NCBI RefSeq assembly: GCF_019649055.1
Contig: NW_026570370.1
Location: forward strand, 207,162-271,161
DNA from: Paramacrobiotus metropolitanus
Taxonomy: Eukaryota > Tardigrada > Eutardigrada > Parachela > Macrobiotidae
Direction: 5' to 3'
DNA length: 64,000 nucleotides
Notes under the pieces: generated by a model
What the model was told of the DNA's origin: nothing
What the model saw: the letters and a program-made list of their open reading frames with translations, nothing else
Database searches by the model: none
Shown: positions 59,134 to 64,000 of the stretch, piece after piece
Numbering within the stretch: the first letter of the stretch is position 1
Layout: the number at the start of each line of letters is the position of its first letter
Position numbers and translations under genes: made by a program

Positions 59134-59245
59134 CGTGATTTTACTAGTCTCAAAGATGCACCCAAGATACTCAGATTATATATGAATAAATTCCGCTACA
59201 GCATTTTTGTTATCATCTGAATTTCCAAACAGATCGCTCAATGAT

Positions 59246-59972
59246 TCATGCGCTAAAAATGTCAGGCATGTTAATATCCGCGATCCTTTTTTGTTCAGTG
59301 CGGTCCTCACCGGAAATGAATACAGCTCCACAACGGATGCAGCACCTGTTACCCTGTTCATCTGCAATTTCGTAAACCTTGTCAGAAATGTTTTAAAAAG
59401 AACATCAAAATTTGAGCACGTACCCGAATAGTAATTTAGATCTGGTCTTGAAATTCGACTGCGCCATCGTCGATGATGACGAACGCCAGTGTCGGGGATC
59501 GGCATGCGGCAAAGCAAGCATTTTTGGAACTTTTAGATACTGAGTCAGCATCCAGTTTGAGTAAGCCTGTGCTTTGTTGGGACTGTAGCATCTGTCATTG
59601 CATAAATCGGAAAAGCGCGGGCAGCCTAACGAGTCCAAGTTGATGCAATCAGATTTTAATAAATCCTGGATAATACCGCACTTTTCTGAACCTTTCGCGT
59701 AGAAAACAACGCTTAGGGGTCTTTAACGTTTTGCAGATAGTTTCTGAACGCTCGATTTATCTGAATCTCCAGGTCCGAGAAGCTTTAACAAATATTTCAT
59801 CGACATTCGTGGAACTGATGCCGTACTTGCTAACAATGTAATTATCCGGAGGAAGCAAAAATCGGGTGTAATATAGACAATGGAAATCAACAGAACTAAT
59901 TGCCAGTTCCGTTATAATTGACTTCTCATTACGATTATACCATTTGATGTCCACAACAATTCGAAAAACCAT
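59246..59972 (-). pseudogene. Uncharacterised Cys/His-rich Polinton-associated protein, possible nuclease
   Basis: Pieces in order on the minus strand: FRIVVDIKWYNRNEKSIITEL-AIS (59972), then after frame changes VVFYAKGSEKCGIIQDLL, LGCPRFSDLCNDRCYSP, CLLCRMPIPDTGVRHHRRW, and after a 62-bp intron (59423-59362, phases match) NRCCIRCGAVFISGED. The D-I start with KE/TELA, the KGxEK motif and the LGCPxF..LC block recall a widespread uncharacterised invertebrate family that I have seen linked to such elements; the early acidic residue could fit an RNase H-like fold, but this is inference. The CX2C..HH..CX2C arrangement suggests zinc binding. It lies between the protease and the polymerase. Confidence 0.45.
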
Positions 59973-60261
59973 TCTGCTTCGCCAAATAGAAATAGATGCA
60001 GTAAGGAAAAACTGCTATGAAGCACATGTTTTTGGCAAGACCACGAGTACAAAATGCGATGTCCTGTTTATATTTCGAAACAAAACATCCACATGGCAGC
60101 GCAATGTTGCTGTAGTGTAATATTTTGTTGCACTGCAATTTGTTGCGGTACAAAGTAACTACACCTACACTCATACGTAAGGGTTTGGATGGCCAGACTT
60201 TATTGCATTATTTGACGGAAAACAGACTGAATTATCATAGAGCGATCACGTATTACAGTGT

Positions 60262-60715
60262 TCAAATCAAAATAATGATTAATATAAGCACAAACCATTC
60301 GATCATTCGACGATTTGCTATTGGTGAACAAATGAATAAGAGAGGTAAATGACTCGCCGGACATCGTTTTAGAATAAAAAAGCAGCAGTACTGTCCGCAC
60401 ACGGTACTCCATTCCATTTGTAAACGATGCGCTTGCGAAATAACTAACTCGGCGTTCTTGCAAAAACTTTCAATATGGATGCCGTAAAATCTCGGTTCGT
60501 GACCATAAGAGTCAAAATATTCCAATTTTCCCGGGACGTCCTGGTAGAACGCCAACCAATGCGAGCCTGGCTTTGCAGCTTCGTCAGTATTGACAACGCA
60601 TGCCCATGGCAGCTTCATTGGCAGGGATTAACATGTCCGCAGCAAATACACCAATAAAAGCGTCTTTCGTCACGGTACTTGAACGTAGCACGTGGTCGAT
60701 TTCAGCAGTGTCCAT
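60262..60715 (-). pseudogene. Adenain-like cysteine protease of Polinton, one frameshift
   Basis: Expected to process capsid precursors. ATG at 60715 (MDTAEIDHVLRSS), then AFIGVFAADML. Near 60615 the frame changes and continues PWACVVNTDEAAKPGSHWLAFY with the catalytic His, EYFDSYG with the catalytic Asp, LQMEWSTVCGQYCC with the Gln/Cys region. Triad order His-Asp-Cys and spacing match the C48/C5 (Ulp1/adenain) fold. The hydrophobic end after 60330 is less typical and may be out of frame. Confidence 0.82.
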
Positions 60716-60938
60716 TTTAGTGCCGATCTGCATTCAAAATAAAATCTGAATTTTTTTACACTTTGTCCTGTAAACAACGGGCGACCGAGAGCGCGAAGCG
60801 CTCGGTCGCCAGTATTCAAATCACGATTCTCTTCAGCGTCAAAGGGGCCGACGGCGCGCCCACCCCGCTGGCGACCCTGAAGCTTACCGCGCAGGCAACA
60901 ACACGGCATTTTAAGTCTTACAACACTTACGTTAGGTT

Positions 60939-62225
60939 TTACGCTGTAAAATCCGCAATTAGCTGGCGATGTGAATTGACTTCAATAATATTATCCCACC
61001 ATCATCGTAATGGCCATAATTGGTTCAGTTAATTGGGCGGCGAACTGCAGGCGGATTGATAGATTTCCTTGGCGCACGGTGCTCATCGGTCCCCGGCCTG
61101 TCCGTGAAGGTGTCAGATCAGATCCCCAAATAGCAAATCCTTCCGCAAATGCTTTACGGTCGAAGGCAGCGCCCCGTCCGGTGCGTGCAAGCGGCCGAGC
61201 GTCTCCAACAGACCGTCATATGATTGCAAATAATCACCCGTGGCGAAATTTGGTCCGGTAGGCTTGTGCGGGATACGACTGTCCGTCGACTTCGACACTT
61301 ATATAGTTGAGATTGAAATGTTCAAAGTTAAACGGATTACCTCGGCGCAGCCCGTGAAAACTCGAGCTTTTACAAATCCACAAAAACACATTTGGGTACT
61401 GCTCAATATGTAAATTAGCCAGCACTGTGCTCTGAATCATACCAATATCATTAACACGCGCCACACTCGCTCAATAGGGTATTTCACAGTCTTTGTCGAT
61501 AATTGGGCAGTAAGCGCAGACAAATATGCCGGATTAGGCACAAAGCGTTTGACGTACAACCGCGGATTGCGAATGTATGCTTTAAAGGTATCCACTGGAA
61601 GATTGGCATATGAACGCAGGTAGAATTCCGGCTTATTCAAAATGAGGCGCACATGTAGCAGTACACCGGTGATCAAATTTTTCCCTGCTGAAAAATGTCC
61701 GTACATAATTTGGCGCTGAACGGGACGTACTCGTTGGTCACAAACATAGCTTTTCGCGTTACTTCTCCAGCGTTATTGGCATGATCTTCTAGGTACCCGG
61801 GAGTGTCTATATAAAATCCAGCACTTGTTGCCTGGCTTTTAGGGCAGCCGGTGTACCCCAACAAATTTTCCAAGTACGCTCGGTAGGCATATAATGGGGT
61901 GGAATTAGTTATCAGGCGGTTGGCCATTGTTACCTCTACCGAGCTGAATATAGAATGCGCAATCAAGTTCACTGGTGCTACCAGATCCGTGTTTTCAATA
62001 TGCGTAGCCGCACCAAGTCCTGCAATTTGCTTTTGATTGCAATATCCATTTCTAGCGTAATTTCCGGTAGCACTAGCAGCGCCGACGTTGAAGGGAATGT
62101 AAAGGAAATTTCTCAGAACTAATTTCTTCTGTTTGCCCTGATGTTGGTAGAATGCGTTCTTCTTCTGTCCGCACAAAATCCGCTAGAGTGGCCGGAACGG
62201 AGAATAAATCCGACTCGACCTTCAT
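60939..62225 (-). pseudogene. Double jelly-roll major capsid protein of Polinton, frameshifted
   Basis: ATG at 62225 (MKVESDLFSVPATLADF), a Polinton capsid start. After a frame change: LVAPVNLIAHSIFSSVEVTM, LITNSTPLYAYRAYLENLLGY and FSAKLCTDIFQQGK, the strongest family blocks. Further frames give GVLLHVRLILNK, PRLYVKRFVPNP, NPFNFEHFNLNYISVEVDGQ and, near the end, EGFAIWGSDLTP and VRQGNLSIRLQFA. The order matches the two jelly-roll domains of Polinton capsids (length about 420 residues). At least four indels. Known Polintons are thought able to form particles; this copy could not make the full protein. Confidence 0.85.
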
Positions 62226-62622
62226 AGCTGGCACGCTTCCTTCAAAATAAAAGCCATTTTAAAATGCGTCCTCAAATTCTCTTGGGGAATCCGTTTAAGC
62301 CGTTTAAGTCGGAAGGAAGGTTTCTTTATCTTTTTTGTCCTCTTGTGCTGCTGCTTGAGCCGTTTGATGCCTCCTTGCTGTTGAGGTTGCGCAGTTAACG
62401 CTTCGAAATTTTCTCCTACCTTCTTGGATGTTTCACTTAAACTGTTGTCGCTGCGTCGCGTAAGTGGGGCTTTGCTGCTTCCATTGCTGCTCTGGCATGT
62501 GGTGCCGCTGCTTTAATAACCGGGGCAGCAAAATGCGCTAATTTACTAAACATTGCGCGCAGGAAATTAGGTAGCATAAATCCGCTGCCATTTTGCATTA
62601 AACTCCCGCGATAGCGTGTCAT
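62222..62622 (-). pseudogene. Small basic capsid-region protein of Polinton
   Basis: ATG 62622: MTRYRGSLMQNGSGFMLPNF, a Gly/Ala-rich amphipathic part (FAAPVIKAAAPHARAAMEAAKP), then after a one-base shift near 62445 a Lys/Arg-rich tail (IKRLKQQHKRTKKIKK) running to 62222, where it overlaps the capsid ATG. Size, position before the capsid gene and composition resemble the small adenovirus pX/pVI-like proteins described for Polintons; assignment by position more than by sequence. Confidence 0.5.
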
Positions 62623-62724
62623 GACAGCTCCATAGCCGTGCTGGCTACTAGCGCCCGTGGCGGCCCCGCAAATAAATCCAGATAGAACTATGGTGACGGC
62701 TCAAAGAGGATTACGGGCATTTTT

Positions 62725-63652
62725 TTAGCGATAGTAATACTGAATGGGGCGGAAATGCAGCTTTACCATTGACTTTCCAGTCTGAAAAATTGCCGCTTCT
62801 CCGAGATCAGTTGCAATGTTGATATCAATAGTGTCCAGTCGATCGTATAAAACAGGTAAATAATGTGGATCCTCAAACCTTTCGGAAACAATTTCGAAGC
62901 GAGGAACACTTGCTTTAATGGGGAAAGCGCGCAAAAGCTGCATAGTTTCATCGCCCACAATATTGTAGTCGCACTTGTTGCAGTAGACAAAAATTGACTG
63001 GTTCCCAATGTGCATATTTACGGGCTTATCTGCTGTCATTGTTATAGACGTCTCCAACAGTTGCAACTCTGCCAGGGCTTTCAGCTGGTCGGACAGTGTT
63101 GTAGCTGCGGAAGCAAAATTCGTTTTTTCCATTAAAAAATTTTCATATTGTTCAGACTGTGCAGCAGAAAATCGTCGTTCTTTAAATCAAGCATACGGGA
63201 TAGATGCAAAGATGAGGAGGAAAATCAGAAAAACACGTACGCTGGGAAATTTGACTTTGAGCTTGGGCTCGGTTGCAAATAATTCTAGTTGGAAAGCCGC
63301 CTGTTCTTTCGCTGAAGAATCGCGAAATGGCTTTAACCGTGGTACTTTACTGTTGATAAAATTAATGATGTCACTTTTCTCATAGATCCCTGCAGGTACC
63401 GTAATTGTGTCCCTCTCCATAGCGAAAACACCGTTGCTATCCATAGAAGTAATTTGGTCAACGTGCAACGTTTGGGGACTGGGTAAGTGTACATTGAATT
63501 AGGATACTGTATTTCCACCAATGCCATTTCCCATTGTCCCGTAGCGATATCACGCTCTTTAACTTTGTGGTCCATTCAGCTGCATTATTCTTTGGGAACT
63601 GTTGCATACAGGCATCAGATGGAAGCGTGACATAAAAGCTATTATGAGCCAT
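62725..63652 (-). pseudogene. Penton-like minor capsid protein of Polinton, frameshifted
   Basis: ATG 63652: MAHNSFYVTLPSDACMQQFPKNNAAEWTTKL opens as Polinton penton proteins do (described in pieces: SFYVTLPS, FPKNNAAEW). After a shift near 63580: GQWEMALVEIQYPNSMYTY. Later frames: ITVPAGIYEKSDIINFIN and, from about 63030, IGNQSIFVYCNKCDYNIVGDETMQLLRAFPI, the conserved C-terminal block. Three frames are needed. A single jelly-roll vertex protein is expected. Confidence 0.72.
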
Positions 63653-64000
63653 TTCTGACACGACTGAGTTCGGCTTCGTAATATTTCCGCAGATTAAGTC
63701 CCGTCTTCATCCAGTAATACGTAGAGGGCTCGGGCTGTTGTGGTAATACTTGGTGTATCTTGTAAATTTCCTCCTTAAATGTTGACTCATATCCTTTTTC
63801 AAAAGTGTTTTGTCGATGGCTACTCGTACTGTGTCACCTACGCTGTACTTTGGCTTTTCTGCTTTCCCAATAATAATTCTGCATATAGTCGATTGAATAT
63901 TTGCAGAGAATGGACTGGCTAACCTCATTAGGCGTGACTTTATGCGAAGAATGAATTGCGTTGTTGTAACTGTTTACCAAATCTCCCAGAACGTCCCAGT
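63642..64000 (-). pseudogene. Polinton retrovirus-like integrase, C-terminal part
   Basis: From the window end leftward: VLGDLVNSYNNAIHSS and VTPNEVSQS (the end of the catalytic core), then PKYSVGDTVRVAIDK (start of the SH3/chromo-like C-terminal domain), then in another frame EIYKIHQVL and YYEAELS. The stop at 63644-63642 overlaps the penton ATG. Two frame changes. The DDE core lies outside the window. Confidence 0.75.

Larger units (their letters stand above)
55236..64000 (-). mobile_element. Polinton/Maverick DNA transposon, decayed, right end outside window
   Basis: On the minus strand, from right: integrase C-terminus, penton-like protein, small basic protein, major capsid protein, cysteine protease, Cys/His-rich protein, family B DNA polymerase. 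These are the hallmark genes of Polintons (virus-like transposons). Genes are tightly packed, some overlapping by a few bases. Nearly every gene has at least one frameshift, so this is an old copy. Terminal inverted repeats were not found; the left end lies somewhere between 54735 and 55236. Confidence 0.9.

Noticed and set aside
60670-60909. 79-codon minus-strand frame upstream of the protease
   Set aside because: It overlaps the protease start and a hairpin (GGCGACCGAG.. / ..CTCGGTCGCC at 60780-60812) and is the shadow of the capsid-protease spacer.

Overview
The window looks like nuclear DNA of a small invertebrate, most likely a tardigrade of the Hypsibius/Ramazzottius kind. This is inference and rests on three things: short GT-AG introns of about 50-160 bp, rhodopsin-like GPCRs with WER/NRF and NFYLY motifs, and a local family of three-exon F-box genes whose layout I associate with tardigrades. 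No rRNA, tRNA or bacterial operon was seen. Much of the window is mobile DNA in various stages of decay.

Layout. 1-4.6 kb: a Helitron with a Rep (HUH) domain split by an in-phase intron, a helicase that lost its middle, and a spliced RPA-like gene that still reads through; a 567-bp hAT-type non-autonomous element with a perfect 8-bp target duplication sits inside it. 4.6-10 kb: non-coding, filled with dispersed, tandem and palindromic repeats. 10-10.6 kb: the tail of a LINE. 11.2-12.1 and 13.1-14.6 kb: two GPCR genes, the first with a frameshift, the second intact over four exons. 15.1-16.4 kb: a Tc1/mariner-like non-autonomous element with a TA duplication, carrying an array of five short hairpins with matching arm changes. 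19-22.9 kb: a tyrosine-recombinase (DIRS/Ngaro-type) retrotransposon with gag and RT-RNase H-YR. 23.8-27 kb: a gene with two MACPF domains in tandem, carboxypeptidase-regulatory-like repeats and a YfaP/DUF2135-like end, carrying two in-frame stops and one exon-junction frame mismatch. 27.9-29.2 kb: several copies of a dispersed repeat in alternating orientation.

29.4-35.3 kb holds a Ty3/gypsy element on the minus strand. Its two 212-bp LTRs differ at only two sites, yet pol carries two frame breaks and a stop. 35.7-54.1 kb is the F-box cluster: one intact three-exon gene (40359-43992), two broken copies, one lone first exon and one lone last exon, partly explained by a segmental duplication (43.75-46.3 versus 52.05-54.14 kb). 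The cluster is interrupted by a second LINE tail and a foldback element.

55.2-64 kb (minus strand) is a decayed Polinton/Maverick: integrase C-terminus, penton-like protein, a small basic protein, double jelly-roll major capsid protein, adenain-like cysteine protease, an uncharacterised Cys/His-rich protein and protein-primed DNA polymerase B, in that order and tightly packed. Its right end lies outside the window. Long open frames elsewhere (2.6 kb in the YR element, 1.6 kb in the gypsy integrase, the intact F-box gene) argue that the breaks are mostly real decay and not uniformly poor sequence, though single-base errors cannot be excluded.
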